From Eriocheir sinensis (taxonomy: Eukaryota > Arthropoda > Malacostraca > Decapoda > Varunidae), in assembly GCF_024679095.1 (NCBI RefSeq), contig NC_066515.1:23987887-24051886 (forward strand): 64,000 nucleotides of DNA, in the 5' to 3' direction. Position 1 is the stretch's first letter. The number at the start of each line of letters is the position of its first letter. Under the pieces are notes generated by a model. The model did no database searches. It was given only the letters and a program-made list of their open reading frames with translations, and had not been told where the DNA came from. A program made the position numbers and the translations under genes. Positions 10,546-23,480 of this stretch are shown here, piece after piece.

Positions 10546-11282
10546 CCGGGCAGAGAGAGGGAGAGAGGAGGTGGCGCTGGGTTAGGGAGGCTGGGGTAAG
10601 AAATGCGAGGGGGGGGGGGAAGAGGAATAGTGCGTGTGGGTTTTTTTAAGAGCGAGAGAGAGAAGGCTGAGGAAGGTTTCTGAGCCGGAGTGAGAAAGGG
10701 TAGTGAAGGGATTTGTTAGCGTAGGAAGTCGTTCTATACATATCAGACGCCGGTGATGGAGGAGGAAGAGACGGAGAGAGAGAGAGGGAGGGAGAGAAGT
10801 TCGGAAAGTAAAGAGGAAGGAACGAGGGAAGGGAGAGAGTGTGTGAGAGACTTGTTGGAGGTAAAGGAGGTGGAGGTAAAGTGAAGGACAGTGAGGTAAA
10901 TTTGGAGGTGAGGAAGTGAGGATATTAACGAAAAGGGATTGTACGTTGAAAAGAAAGATGGCGGTATTAAAAGGTTAGGGAACAATGAGCGAGGAAGGAT
11001 ATCTGGATGGAGGAGAGGGAGGAGGAGGAGGAGGAGGAGGAAGAAGAGGAGGGGAAAGAGAGTCTGAGCCGGAAGAGGAAATGTAGAAATGAGAAAAATG
11101 GGAGAGATGAAATTTACGAGAAATGAGATAAAGCAGAAGCGTTAAGAGGAGAAGGAGGAGGAGGAGGAGGAAGAGGAGGAAGAAAAGGGGAGAGGAAAGA
11201 AAGATGACGAGGATAGAAAGAGTAAAACGAGACGGAGAAAAAGAAGATAAAGAAAAAAAAGTGAGTTGAAAAAAAAACCCCG
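10546..11282. repeat. Polypurine-rich region
   Basis: About 700 bp of mostly A and G on the plus strand, with GGA runs at 11018-11050 and 11147-11172. Minus-strand Ser/Leu frames are compositional. Confidence 0.8.
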
Positions 11283-12290
<1,008 letters not shown>

Positions 12291-12445
12291 CCCACTTCAT
12301 AGTCCCCGGGAGCGCTGGTTACAAAGGGACAAGCGGTTCGAGACACATAATGTAGCAGAAGCTCGGAAAAACGTAGATTATACCCTCTGGGGGAGCAGGA
12401 CAAAGGAGGGTGAGAGGTTCTTCCGGGTGGCTGGCTGGCTGGATT

Positions 12446-12557
12446 TTGGGTGTAACCGGAGTGCTTGTGTGTGTGGGGGGGCTTGGGGGGGTAGAGATAA
12501 GACGGGGGAAGGGTTGTTAGTGATTGCGTGGGTGGAATGTGTGTGGGGGGAAGAAGA

Positions 12558-12608
<51 letters not shown>

Positions 12609-12793
12609 GTGGGGTGGGGGGGGCTTGTGGGGTGTGAGGATAGTGTGCGTGTGTGTGGGGAGAGAAAAAATGTTTGTGTGTAGGAGGGTAGGGGATCGTG
12701 ATTGTGTGTGGGAGGGGGGGATAGTTTGCGTGTGTGTGTAGTGGGAGTGTGTATGTGTTTTTGTGTGTGTGTGGTGGGGAGGAGAGAAAGTGT

Positions 12794-12850
<57 letters not shown>
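12446..12850. repeat. GT-rich region with two (GT)n tracts
   Basis: Perfect TG repeats at 12561-12606 and 12796-12849 lie in a background of TGTGTGGGG-type sequence. Both are in the same orientation. Confidence 0.93.
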
Positions 12851-13270
12851 AGTGGTTGATGAGTGTTGAAGCCAAAGCAACCACCAATGACCAACACCAT
12901 ACCACCACAACCACTATCTTAAACAACAACAACAACAACACCACCACCACCACCACGAAAAAAACGAAACCACACACAACCCTCACCCCAACACTTCCCC
13001 CCTCCACCCTTCTCCCCCCACGCCATCACATCACCTCGCCTCGCCACACCTTACCTGCCTCGTTCGGGAGAGAAATTGGCCCATTTTACACGCCGCCACC
13101 AAACCTCACCGCCGCCTCTCCGCCGCCGCATCTGGCCGGCCTCCACATGCAACTCAGTATTAAGGTTGAGCCGCGACGGTCGTTTCTGCGGCTCTAACAC
13201 ACATTTTGCGGAGATCCCTGGCCATTTAACTCACACCTGGGGAGCTGAAAAGGTCGCAGAAACTTGGGGA
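12851..13270. other. CAA/CCA-rich then unique sequence, no gene
   Basis: Contains (AAC)n at about 12922-12941 and (CCA)n at 12940-12956, then a more complex C-rich segment (13020-13260). No gene is recognised. Confidence 0.4.
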
Positions 13271-13840
13271 GGTCACAGTCAGGGAAATGGAGGCGAAGGA
13301 AGGAAGGACGAGAGGAGGGTGACGAGGGAAGGGAGGGGATGACGGAGGGTGGTGAAGGAGGGAAGGAAGGAAGGGAGGGGGTGACGAAGGAAGGGAGGGG
13401 ATGACGGAGGCTAGTTAAGGAAGGAAGGAAGGAAGGAAGGGTGGAGGATGTGTCTGATGTAGGAAGGCAAAGGAAGAAATGAGAAAAGAGAGGAAGGTGT
13501 GTGTGATGGACGTGAAGGAAGGAAGGAAGGAAGGAAGGAAGGAAGGAAGGAAGAGAGAAGAGTGTGTGTGTGATGAAGGGAGCGAAGGAAGGAAGGAAGG
13601 AGGGAAGGGAAGAGGGTGTCTGTGATGGACGTGAAGGGAGGAAGGAATGAAGGAAGGGAGGAAGAGATCTGTAATGGGGGGAGGCGAAGGAAGGAAGAAA
13701 GGAAGGAAGGAGGGAAGGGAAGAGGGTGTCTGTGATGGACGTGAAGGAAGGAAGGAAGAAAGGAAAGGAGGAGGTCTGTGATGGGGGAGGCGAAGGAAGG
13801 AAGGAAGGAAGGAAGGAAGGGAGGATGTGACGGGGTGTGT
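13270..13840. repeat. (GGAA)n-based minisatellite
   Basis: Runs of GGAA/GAAG alternate with phrases such as GTGTCTGTGATGGACGTGAA (13615, 13724 and related copies at 13500 and 13570). The tetranucleotide runs vary in length. Minus-strand frames rich in LPSFLPSF arise from this composition. Confidence 0.88.
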
Positions 13841-13847
13841 GTGACTC

Positions 13848-14130
13848 AGAAAGGGTTTGCAAAATGGTTCACTGGGCTTTAGGAGAAGGCAAGGAGGGTG
13901 TAACGAAGAGGAAGGGACTGGGAAAGGGTTTTACTACGTTTTTACATTACACTGGCAAAGGAAGGGAGGGAGAGGATGTGTGTGACGAAGGGGTGACTCA
14001 AAGGCTTTAAAAAATGGTTTGCAGGGGTTTAGGAGAAGTAAGAGAGGATGTCACTAAGAGGAAAAGAACTGGGAATGGGTTTTACAAGTTTTTACCCTGT
14101 TTTAAGATGGTTTTCAGGTCCCCCAGTATA
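13848..14130. repeat. 150-bp tandem duplication
   Basis: TTTAGGAGAAG occurs at 13878 and 14028, and GGGTTTTAC with a following TTTTTAC occurs in both halves. The two units are about 150 bp apart and about 80 percent alike by eye. Further right (14130-14400), weaker 30-40 bp repeats with TAATGGGGTTG-like phrases continue. Confidence 0.8.
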
Positions 14131-14648
14131 AGAGGATTGGATTCTATGTTAAAATGGGAGTCTTAAGATCCACTGTAATGGGGTTGAAGGGAGTCTAAAC
14201 GTGGGTTGTAATAGAGGGTCCAAACATGTTATAATGGGGTTGTATCGTGTGTTAGAGATTTCGGAGTCTCCCTGATGTGGTTTGGGGTCCTCTGGTAAAG
14301 GGATTCGAGCTTGTGTGATGGGATTCAAACCTAATGTCACGGTGTGGGTGGGGTTCGAAGGCGTGTGTGTAAGGGTGGTGTTACGGGGGACCAGAACGAA
14401 TGGGTAAGGGGGGGTTGAGGGGAAGGGGGTGATGTATGTAAGGGAGGGTGAAGGAGGGGGGGAATGTGTGTGTGTGTGTTGTGGTTGGTCTGTATTATGG
14501 CGGTTGTGGTTGTTGAGAGAGAGAGAGAGAGACGCCGCCGCCGCCGCCGCTCACCTCACCTCAACATCGCTAATACGAACTGAAATCACATTAATAAGAA
14601 AACAGGATTGAATCAAAACTTTACACGACGATTCCATTACGATAACTC

Positions 14649-14652
<4 letters not shown>

Positions 14653-14702
<50 letters not shown>
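14653..14702. repeat. (AC)n microsatellite
   Basis: A perfect AC repeat of about 50 bp, followed by C-rich and further CACA stretches to about 14765. A short (CCG)n lies upstream at 14534-14550. Confidence 0.95.
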
Positions 14703-14705
<3 letters not shown>

Positions 14706-14769
14706 ACCCCCCCACACACACACACACCTACCTCATCCCCCCCCACACAGGTACACAAACACACCTTAT

Positions 14770-15056
14770 ACCTGCCCCTGATCACCGTAACTCACCGTGA
14801 CAGCAATCAGATCGCAGGCCAGCAGGCAACCGAGCTCCAGCATCACACTTTGCCTTCGTAAGTACACACGCGTTGCTTTCACGGGCAAATTGATGCTTTA
14901 TATCCCGCGCCTAGGATGAGGGAAGGGCAGGGAGGGGCCGCGAGCTGAAGGGGCGTCCTGATGGCATATTTATTAAAGCTTATGAGTTAGCTTGCCTCAG
15001 TACTGTTTAGGGATTATCCACGGGCGCGTCTGATGGATGTGGGGGGGAGAGGAGGG
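14770..15056. other. Unique spacer, no gene
   Basis: Complex sequence with several TTTATTAAAG/TTATGAG stretches (14960-14990). No gene, RNA or element is recognised. Confidence 0.35.
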
Positions 15057-15057
<1 letters not shown>

Positions 15058-15123
<66 letters not shown>

Positions 15124-15236
15124 TTGATTGATTTATATATTTTGTTGTTTTATTTATACGTATTTTATTTATGGTCTTGTGTTATGTAATTTATCATGTG
15201 GTTGATCTAATATGGTTTAACTCTGGGTCTTGCATC

Positions 15237-15295
<59 letters not shown>
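15058..15295. repeat. Inverted (GT)30 / (CA)28 pair
   Basis: (GT)n at 15058-15118 and (CA)n at 15239-15295 are complementary and separated by 120 bp of AT-rich DNA. A transcript of either strand could fold into a stem of up to about 57 bp. Confidence 0.93.
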
Positions 15296-15296
<1 letters not shown>

Positions 15297-15439
15297 ATCT
15301 TCAAACATGCCCACGAAGGCTTCAAACACAAACACTATCATTGCTCAGAAACAAGTTCGCCTAAATACCTGGAGTTAGTTCATTACCTGGAAGTAATTAG
15401 CCACCGGGACGAATTCTGTACAATAACTTAAGGCATAAC

Positions 15440-15739
15440 TCTTGACTTGTGAGAGAGGAGGGAGAGAGGAGGAGGAGGAGGAGGAGGAGGAACCAAGAAA
15501 AGTGTGGAGAACGATGGAGGAACGTTCAGAGGGAAGATGGAAGGGATGCGAGCGTGTAAGAGGAGAATGAAGAAGATATGAAGGGTGGAAGAAGAATGTG
15601 ACGGATGGGAAGAGGAGGAAGGAGGAGGAGGAGAATGATGAACAAAGAGAATTGGATTGATGGACGGAGGAGGAGGAGGAGGAGGAGGAGGAAGACAAGT
15701 TAGAGGAATTAATGAGAGGCTGGAGATAAAACTGAAATG

Positions 15740-15830
<91 letters not shown>

Positions 15831-16010
15831 GATGATAAAAAAAGGCAAAAAAATATAGAATGGAAAGACTAGAGAGGAGAAAATATTAAGGAAAAGAAGG
15901 AAAAGGAGGAGGAGGAGGAGGAAGACTACGAAAAGACAAAAGATGGAAGAGAAGAAGAAGGAAGGAATAGCAACAAGGGAGAAGAAAAGAAAAGAAAAGA
16001 AAAGGAAAAA
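15440..16010. repeat. Polypurine tract with (GA)n
   Basis: GGA runs at 15470-15490 and 15667-15692 and a perfect GA repeat at 15744-15826 (83 bp) lie on a nearly pyrimidine-free plus strand. Confidence 0.9.
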
Positions 16011-16765
16011 AACAATGATGAAAACAGAGAAAAGGAAAGGAAAGGAAAACAATTATGAGGAGCAAGGAGAGCAAGTGCCGAAGAAAAGGGAGAAAGGAAA
16101 AGAAAGAAGAGGTGGAGGTGAAGAAGGAAGAGGAGGAGGAGGAGGAGGGAGGGAGGTAATGAAAACAGAGAAAAGGAAAGGAAAGGAAAGGAAAGGAAAA
16201 TAAATATGAGGAACAAGAGCCGAAGAAGAGGGAGAAAGGAAAAGAAAGAAGAGGTGGAGGTGAAGAAGGAAGAGGAGGAGGAGGAGGAGGAGGAGGAGGG
16301 AGAAACAGGTAATGAAAACAGGGAAAAGGAAAAGGAATATGGAAGGAAAGGAAAGGAATTATGAGGACCCAGGAGCAAGAGCCGAAGAAGAGGGAGAAAG
16401 GAAAAGAAAGAAGAGGTGGAGGTGAAGAAGGAAGAGGAGGAGGAGGAGGAGGAGGAGGGAGAAACAGGTAATGAAAACAGGGAAAAGGAAAAGGAATATG
16501 GAAGGAAAGGAAAGGAATTATGAGGAGCAAGAGCCGAAGAAGAGGGAGAAAGGAAAAGAAATAAGAGGTGGAGATGAAGAAGGAAGAGGAGGAGGAGGAG
16601 GGAGGAACAGGTAATGAAAACAAGGAAAAGGAAAGGAATATGGAAGGAAAGGAATTATGAGGAGCAAGAGCCGAAGAAGAGGGAGAAAGAAAAAGAAATA
16701 AGAGGTGGAGATGAAGAAAGAAGAGGAGGAGGAGGAGGAGGCGGAGGAGGGAGGAACAGGTAAAA
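16010..16765. repeat. Purine-rich tandem repeat, 5 units of 137-162 bp
   Basis: The landmark GCCGAAGAA recurs at 16077 (as GCCGAAGAAA), 16219, 16381, 16533 and 16670, spaced 142, 162, 152 and 137 bp. Each unit holds GAGAAAGGAAAAGAAA, a (GGA)n run and, in four units, an AACAGGTAATGAAAACA-type segment. Length differences come mostly from the (GGA)n run. Minus-strand Ser/Pro/Leu frames are artefacts. Confidence 0.92.
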
Positions 16766-16769
16766 TGTG

Positions 16770-17240
16770 CCCCCATCCCGACTGTCAGTATAATAGTCTG
16801 ACTGACAGTAACTTAATGATTTAAATCCAACTTCCGCGGGTGACTGACAGGCTGACGGGCGGCTGACGACGAGTTGATATACAGAGTGAGTGTGCGGGGT
16901 GGGGAGGGGGAGGGGAGGAAAGGTCAGGGAGGAGGAGGAGGAGGAGAAGGGATGGAGGCGTAAATGGAAGGAGGAAAGGGGAGGAGAGGGAGGAAAAAGC
17001 GAGGTAATAGCGTTCTCGCCTCCAACACACCTTCTTGCTGGGTCCTGGCTGGTGGTTCTCCTCCTTCTTTCTACCTCTCTCCCGTTCTACCTATGTTCTC
17101 CCTTTACCAATGTTTATCTATATATCTACCACTATCTTACTTTCTACTCTTCTCTTATCTCTTATTTTCATTGTTATCTTTATTTTTTAACTACGAATAT
17201 TCATAACTTTTAATGTAGAATATCTCCTAGAAACCTTACC
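16770..17240. other. Unique sequence with GGA-rich centre, no gene
   Basis: It begins with TGACAGTA...CTGACTGACAG-like sequence (16780-16860), passes a GGA-rich stretch (16900-17000) and ends in TC/TA-rich DNA. No gene is seen. Confidence 0.4.
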
Positions 17241-17249
17241 AAACCGTTC

Positions 17250-17590
17250 ACACACACACACACACACACGCAGACACACACACACACACAAACACAAACA
17301 CAGACACCAGATACACTCCATAGACACACTGATACATATATACTGACAGATAGATCAATAAGCAGACAAACAGACAGGCTAGAGAAAATTACAACACAGA
17401 CATAGAGACACACCACCACACACACACACACACACACCAACAGAAAGACACAGACAAACATTGACACTACATGGACACAGTGACACATACTTAGACACAC
17501 CAATAAACAGACAAACAGACCCAACAGATACAGAGATAGACACAACCACACACACAGACCAACAGAAAGACACAGACAGACAAAGAGGCA
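17250..17590. repeat. CACA/GACA-rich minisatellite
   Basis: Short CA repeats mixed with ACAGACA phrases. CCAACAGAAAGACACAGACA recurs at 17437 and 17559, 122 bp apart. Confidence 0.85.
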
Positions 17591-17850
17591 GCGAAGAGGA
17601 AGAGCATGAGAACTCCAGGAGAAGGTTCAGGCCTCTCTAACTTTGTCTGTTCGCCGCGGGATTCAGTTTAGCCAATAACCATACGTCAGGCAAGACCCTC
17701 CCCGGCTAATTGGACAAACAGAGCTGACCCCGCCGCCCCCGGAGACTCGTAAGGGCCTGCAGGGAGCGTCCAGTGCCTGCCGGGGGGTGAGGGCGGACTC
17801 CAGGCGCTCCCGAGGGGGCTGAAGGGACTGTGCAGGGGTCTTAGAACGTG
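17591..17850. other. Unique GC-richer island, no gene
   Basis: Non-repetitive sequence with several CpG and CCGCCGCC-type stretches at 17728-17740. No gene is recognised. Confidence 0.35.
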
Positions 17851-17869
17851 AGGCGGAGAGGTGGAAAGA

Positions 17870-17959
17870 GAGAGACCGAGAGAGAGGGAGAGAGAGAGAC
17901 TGGAGGGAGAGTAAGACAGAGACAGACAGGGACAGAGAGACGGAAAGACAGGCAGACAG

Positions 17960-18012
<53 letters not shown>

Positions 18013-18119
18013 TATGCAGAGAAAGAAAAACAGACACACGAACATATTGAGAGAGACAGACAGATACAGAAACACAGACAGACGAGGAGGAAGGGAACTT
18101 GCTGGAAAAGATAGACGAG

Positions 18120-18169
<50 letters not shown>

Positions 18170-18200
18170 CCATCCAGTCAGTCAGTCAGTCAGTCAGTCG
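17870..18200. repeat. (GA)n, (CA)n, (GA)n and (CAGT)n cluster
   Basis: A GAGACAGA-rich lead-in is followed by (AC)n at 17962-18008, (GA)n at 18121-18166 and (CAGT)n at 18174-18200. Confidence 0.93.
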
Positions 18201-18508
18201 CACAAAAAGGACCGCCGCCCACCTTGCCTCCCGTCAGCAGGTGAGTGACGTCCATAACGCAGGTGTCAGCGCAGGCATCACACCGGCGTCCGTAGTCAGT
18301 CAGGGAACGTCAGCCGTGATAGAGGCGGATTGAGAGTGAAAAGTCGAGGCAGAGGGGGCGGGGAGGGAGAGGGGGTGAGGGAGGGAGAGAGAGGGGGAGA
18401 GAGGGGGAGTGTATAAGGTTGTAAGGTATAAACGGGAAAGGAAAAACAGTAATAAATTATCTTTGAGGTAATTTATGATGTGTTTGAAGGTGTGAATGGG
18501 TGAAGTAA

Positions 18509-18510
<2 letters not shown>
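18201..18510. other. Unique then GA-rich spacer, no gene
   Basis: Unique DNA to about 18340, containing GCAGGTGAGTGACG and GCAGGTGTCAGCGCAGG, then GGGAGAGA-rich DNA and AT-rich sequence. No gene is recognised. Confidence 0.35.
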
Positions 18511-18551
<41 letters not shown>

Positions 18552-18566
18552 GCGTGCGTGTGCGTG
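18511..18566. repeat. (GT)n microsatellite
   Basis: A GT repeat with terminal GC interruptions, about 56 bp. Confidence 0.95.
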
Positions 18567-18950
18567 TCTTTTTCACCTATAAGCCTCGACAGATGAACTT
18601 TAATTCTTCACTTCCAAATTGCGATTAATTCCCAAATGCCAATCTTCGCTTCCCCTCCCGATCGCTTGCCCTGGAAACCTTTATCATATTAATTCTTCTC
18701 TCTCATTTATTCTTCATTTCCAATCCGAGGTTGTCTTTTAACTTAACGCTTACCGAGACTGACAGATTTTTTTTTTCGTTAGATTTAAACTGCTTCGTTT
18801 ATATACCTCAACACAGATGAATATAAAGACGAGTAACAGTTATAAATACAAAACACGGATACGAAGGGACGTGTAGAGAACAGGTCCATCAACCGAAAAT
18901 AGTATGGAAAGAATATTGGACGTGGAGGTAGTAAAGCTTGTGAAGGAAGA
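18567..18950. other. Unique AT-rich spacer, no gene
   Basis: Ordinary AT-rich sequence without repeats or recognisable coding content. Confidence 0.35.
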
Positions 18951-19300
18951 GGAGGGTAATGGACGAGGGGAGAGAAACGGAGGAGGAGGAGGAGGAAAGA
19001 AGGAAGGAAGGAAGGAAGGAAGGAAGGAAGGTTGATGTCCTGAATTAGATGGAGATAAAGAAGAATGAATAGATGGAGGAAAATAATAAATGTAACAGCA
19101 AGAGGAGGAGGAGGAGGATGAAGAAGAAGAAGAAGAAGAAGAAGAAAAACAAAGAAAAAAGAAAGAAAAAGAAAGAAAAAGAAAAAAAGGAAAAAGAAGA
19201 GGAGGAGGAGTAAGAGGAAGAGGAGGAAGAAGGAGGAAAACATGGAAAAAAAGAAAAAGAAGAAAAAGAGGAGGAGGAGGAGGGAGTCGTCGTGTTTTGA
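18951..19300. repeat. Polypurine tract with (AAGG)n, (GAA)n and (GGA)n
   Basis: (GGAA)n at 18999-19031, (GAA)n near 19123-19145 and GGA-rich DNA to about 19285. Confidence 0.9.
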
Positions 19301-19602
19301 CGTAGAAGAAGGATGGATGGATGCAGGGGAGGGGGAGCGTGTCAGTCTCCCCGGTGATGCGTTGACTAATACCTCAAGCGGGAGATGATGATTTGTGTCT
19401 ATGGTGACAGAGACGAATGGTGCGGTCCGGATCTTCCTTCCCTTCCTCCCTTCTTCTGCCTCTCTCCTTCCCTCCTACTTCTCCTTATTTTCCGTCTACT
19501 TAAACCTCCCTTACTTTTTCGTCTTATTCTTCTTTAGTGTATTTTCGGTATCATAAAAACTATATAACTTAAATGTATACTACTTACGGTATTCCTTATC
19601 CT

Positions 19603-19630
19603 ACTATTACTACTACTACTACTACTACTA

Positions 19631-19702
<72 letters not shown>
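19603..19702. repeat. (ACT)n then (AC)n compound microsatellite
   Basis: About ten ACT triplets are followed without a break by a perfect AC repeat of about 69 bp. Confidence 0.97.
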
Positions 19703-19704
<2 letters not shown>

Positions 19705-19872
19705 TGTTATGCAGGCTCCCCCTCTCCTCCGCCGTTTTCTTAGTTTAACATGGTAGAAAATGGGAAGTTGGTCGCCCACTGACTCGCTAATATTTGGTTT
19801 CCATTTTCCGTCAAAGGCAATGAATGGAAAACACAAGGCGGACATTTGCATAAAGTGCGAGGATTCTTAATT

Positions 19873-19876
<4 letters not shown>

Positions 19877-19960
<84 letters not shown>
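19877..19960. repeat. (CT)n microsatellite
   Basis: A perfect CT repeat of 84 bp. Confidence 0.97.
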
Positions 19961-19963
<3 letters not shown>

Positions 19964-20061
19964 AGGTCTACGCTCAGGTATTCTAATTAGGGCGAAAGTA
20001 CTTTACGGATTCCAAACATTTATTTATTTATTGAACGATTGTCATTATACTCGTCTTACAA

Positions 20062-20063
<2 letters not shown>

Positions 20064-20135
<72 letters not shown>
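20064..20135. repeat. (GT)n microsatellite
   Basis: A perfect GT repeat of 72 bp. It is complementary to the (AC)n tract at 19634-19702, 360 bp upstream. Confidence 0.97.
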
Positions 20136-20139
<4 letters not shown>

Positions 20140-20219
20140 TATTATTCTCTCCGCTTTTTCATCTTCATATGTTTTCCTTTTTTAGTAGAATTATCATCAT
20201 TGTATCGTTTTTGTTATTA

Positions 20220-20600
20220 TTATTCTTGTTCCTCCTCTTCCTCCTCCTCCTCCTCCTCCTCTTCCTCCTCCTCCTCTTCCTCTTCCTTGTTTTCATCATC
20301 ATCATTATTATCCTCTTCCATTATCCATTCTTCGTATCTATAGTCTGCTCCCTCCCTTCCAACTCCATCTCCCCTTCCTCCTCCTCCTCCTCCTCCTCCT
20401 CCTCCTCCTCCTCCTCCTCCTCCTCCTCCTCCTCCTCCTAATCTTCCTTGGTCTCCTTCATCCATCAAACCTGAATCAGTGCTCGACTTCGCTGGATGAG
20501 TGGAAGTGGATGTAAATTATGAAGGAAGATAAATTAACTTTCTCCTCCTCCTCCTCCTTCATCTTCCTCCTCCTCCTCCTCTTCCCTCCTCCTCCTTTTC
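20220..20600. repeat. CTC trinucleotide tracts
   Basis: CTC-type runs at 20229-20290, 20377-20439 (about 21 triplets) and 20542-20598, with TCATCATCA between them. Confidence 0.93.
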
Positions 20601-20741
20601 TTTGTTCTTTTTATCGTCGTGTTTCTTTCTTGCCTTTCTCGTCTTTTCCCTTTTCTCTTTTTTTTTCATTGTTTTTCTTTTTTCTTTTCCTCTTTTTAAC
20701 TTTGCTTTCTGTTCATTCGATACTATAAACCTCCTTGTATG

Positions 20742-20962
<221 letters not shown>

Positions 20963-21017
20963 CTTCCCTCCCCCTCTTCCTCTTCCCTCCCCGCCACTCA
21001 TCAAGGGGAGTATCATG

Positions 21018-21034
21018 CAAAAAAAAAAAAAAAA
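21018..21034. repeat. A16 homopolymer
   Basis: An A run of about 16 bp between pyrimidine-rich DNA and a short unique segment. It could be a retroposon tail remnant, but the upstream sequence shows no recognisable element. Confidence 0.7.
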
Positions 21035-21119
21035 GTGCAATGCCCCGCCATCCGGCCCCTCGCGAGAAATTAATGGTCGTATTCTCATGCAACTTTAATT
21101 AATGAAGATTGATAGTGTC

Positions 21120-21660
21120 TCCGGCGTACCCCTTCCCTCCCCCCCTCGCCCCCCCCTCCCCCCTTGCTCCCTGATATCCTTGCACCCTTCCCTCGGCTCC
21201 TCGTGTCTCCCCTCCCTCCCAGCTGCTCTCCTCCCCTTCCCTCCCTCTCTGCTCCTCCCTTCTCTTCTCCCTTTCCTCCTCTTGTCTCCCCTCTCTCAGT
21301 TGTTCTCCTCCCCCTCCCTTCCTCTCTCCTTTCTCTTCTCCCTTTCCTCCTCTTGTCTCCCCTCCCACGTGCTCTCCTCTCCCCTTCCCTCCTTTCTCCT
21401 CTCTTTCTCCCCTTCCCTCACTTCTTGTCTCCCCTCTCCTCTTTGCACTTCTTTCCCTCCTTTCCTCCTTCTCTCCCTCATCTCCTTCCTCCTCCTTTCA
21501 CCTTTCTTTATCCTTTCCTCCCTTTCCCCCCTTCAGACCTCTCTTCTCTCCTCCTCCCCTTCCTCCTCCCTTTCCTCCTCTTTCCTCACCCCGGCTTGTC
21601 TCCCCTTTCAGCTGGTCTCCTCCCCCTCCCTTTCTTCCTCCCTCCCCTCCCTTCCAGTCA
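21120..21660. repeat. CCCTCC-rich polypyrimidine tract
   Basis: About 540 bp of nearly pure C and T with repeated CTCTTGTCTCCCCT phrases (21278, 21349, 21422). The 195-codon open frame reflects the lack of purines. Confidence 0.85.
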
Positions 21661-21764
21661 TCGTTAAAAGTGGATGTTGCGGTGGATGAGTGATTAGTGG
21701 AGGGAAATGTTAGACCCGAGAGAGCGTGTATTACATTTTAATTTAAGAATTGTAAGGATTTTCG

Positions 21765-22115
21765 CGGTACGATTTTATTAATATCTTCTTCGGTTTTAAA
21801 ATTGTTCCCCTCTTTAAGTAATTAGATTTTTCATGTTCTTATTTTTTTAATATATTTTATTATCTTCGTCGTTGTTAAATTTATTCCTCTCAAGGGATCA
21901 GATTTTTTTCCATAATAATTTTTTTACTTTATTATCTTCGTCGGTGTTAAAGTCATTCCTCTCTTTTTTCCAGTACAATTTTTTTTACTACATTTTATTG
22001 TTTTCATTTCCCTCTTAAGTGATATGATTTTTCCTATACGTATCTTTTACTATATTTTATCATCTCCATTCATTCCTCTTAGGTGATTCGATTTTCCTGT
22101 CCTTCCTTTTTTTCT
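21765..22115. repeat. AT-rich degenerate tandem repeat, about 75-bp units
   Basis: The phrase TTTTATTATCTTCGTCG and relatives recur at about 21785, 21864 and 21935, with weaker copies at about 22000 and 22062. Each is followed by an ATTCCTCTC...GATT(C/A)GATTTT-type segment. Spacing is 71-79 bp. The units are well diverged, so the array is old. Confidence 0.7.
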
Positions 22116-22420
22116 ACTTTCCGGGAGTGAAATGTAAAAATAAAAGCAACTCACGCACATGGAAATTCAGTTCGAGGCAGGAGGAAGGCTTTTTAGGATC
22201 TGTCACGGCGCTCATCTTCAAAGTCTCCTTCCCCAGAAAAAAAAAAGTTCAGTCGTGAGTCTTTTTATGAGGTGCGAGTTTTTTCGTGTGTCAGGTCGTG
22301 AATAATGAGCTCGATGCTTCATTCTTAGAGGCGCCGCCGAGATGTACGCCGCTGCCTGTTTTTCGTCGCGGGCTGGAGACAGGAGGAACGGTAAATGCCT
22401 TTGGTAAAAACACACTCTGG
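22116..22420. other. Unique island, no gene
   Basis: Non-repetitive sequence with an A10 run at 22236-22246 and a CpG-containing patch (22325-22375). No gene is recognised. Confidence 0.35.
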
Positions 22421-23480
22421 AAACTGATTAATGTCTTCTTTTGTTATCCTGAAGTCTGGGGTTGACGGCGTTTACGAGCTCAACTGTTACTTTTCTAATT
22501 ATTTGTCTTTGTGTCCCACCATGTACTTTTCTTCAGTAGTCAATCTCCTTCATGTTTTTTTCTGATTAATTTCTTCTTTTGTTATCCTGAAGTCTGGGGT
22601 TGACGGCGTTTACGAGCCCAACTGTTACTTTTCTAATTATTTGTCTTTGTGTCCCACCATGTACTTTTCTTCAATAGTCAATCTCCTTCATGTTTTTTTC
22701 TGATTAATGTCTTCTTTTGTTATCCTGAAGTCTGGGGTTGACGGCGTTTACGAGCCCAACTGTTACTTTTCTAATTATTTGTCTTTGTGTCCCACCTTGT
22801 ACTTTTCTTCAATAGTCAATCTCCTTCATGTTTTTTTCTGATTAATGTCTTCTTTTGTTATCCTGAAGTCTGGGGTTGACGGCGTTTACGAGCTCAACTG
22901 TTACTTTTCTAATTATTTGTCTTTGTGTCCCACCATGTACTTTTCTTCAATAGTCAATCTCCTTCATGTTTTTTTCTGATTAATGTCTTCTTTTGTTATC
23001 CTGAAGTCTGGGGTTGACGGCGTTTACGAGCTCAACTGTTACTTTTCTAATTATTTGTCTTTGTGTCCCACCATGTACTTTTCTTCAATAGTCAATCTCC
23101 TTCATGTTTTTTTCTGATTAATGCCTCTTTTTGTTATCCTGAAGTTGGGGTTGACGGCGTTTACGAGTCGTCTTCGGTTGTTATCTTTCTTGTTACCCTT
23201 CTTAGCTACTTTCATTCTCTGTACCTCCACCTCAAATCCATTCTCCCACCATATACTTTTCTTCAGTTGTTAACCTCCTTCATGTTTTTTTTTTATTAAT
23301 GTCTTTTTGTTATCCTGAAGGCTGGGATTGACGGCGTTTACGAGTCGGCTTCAACTGTTACTTTTCTTGTTATTTGTCTTTGTTACTTTAATTCTCTGTA
23401 CATCCACTTGAAATCTATCTTCCCACCATGTACTTTTCTTCAATAGTTAATCTTCTTCATGTCTTTCTTTATTATCCTCA
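22421..23480. repeat. 138-bp tandem array, 6 units plus diverged units
   Basis: GTTGACGGCGTTTACGAG recurs at 22461, 22599, 22737, 22875, 23013 and 23150, with spacings of 138, 138, 138, 138 and 137 bp. A diverged unit follows at about 23327, and weaker matches (CACCATGTACTTTTCTTCA) run to about 23480. The first five units differ by only a handful of substitutions, such as GAGCTC versus GAGCCC, so the core is strongly homogenised while the right edge is decayed. Confidence 0.95.
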
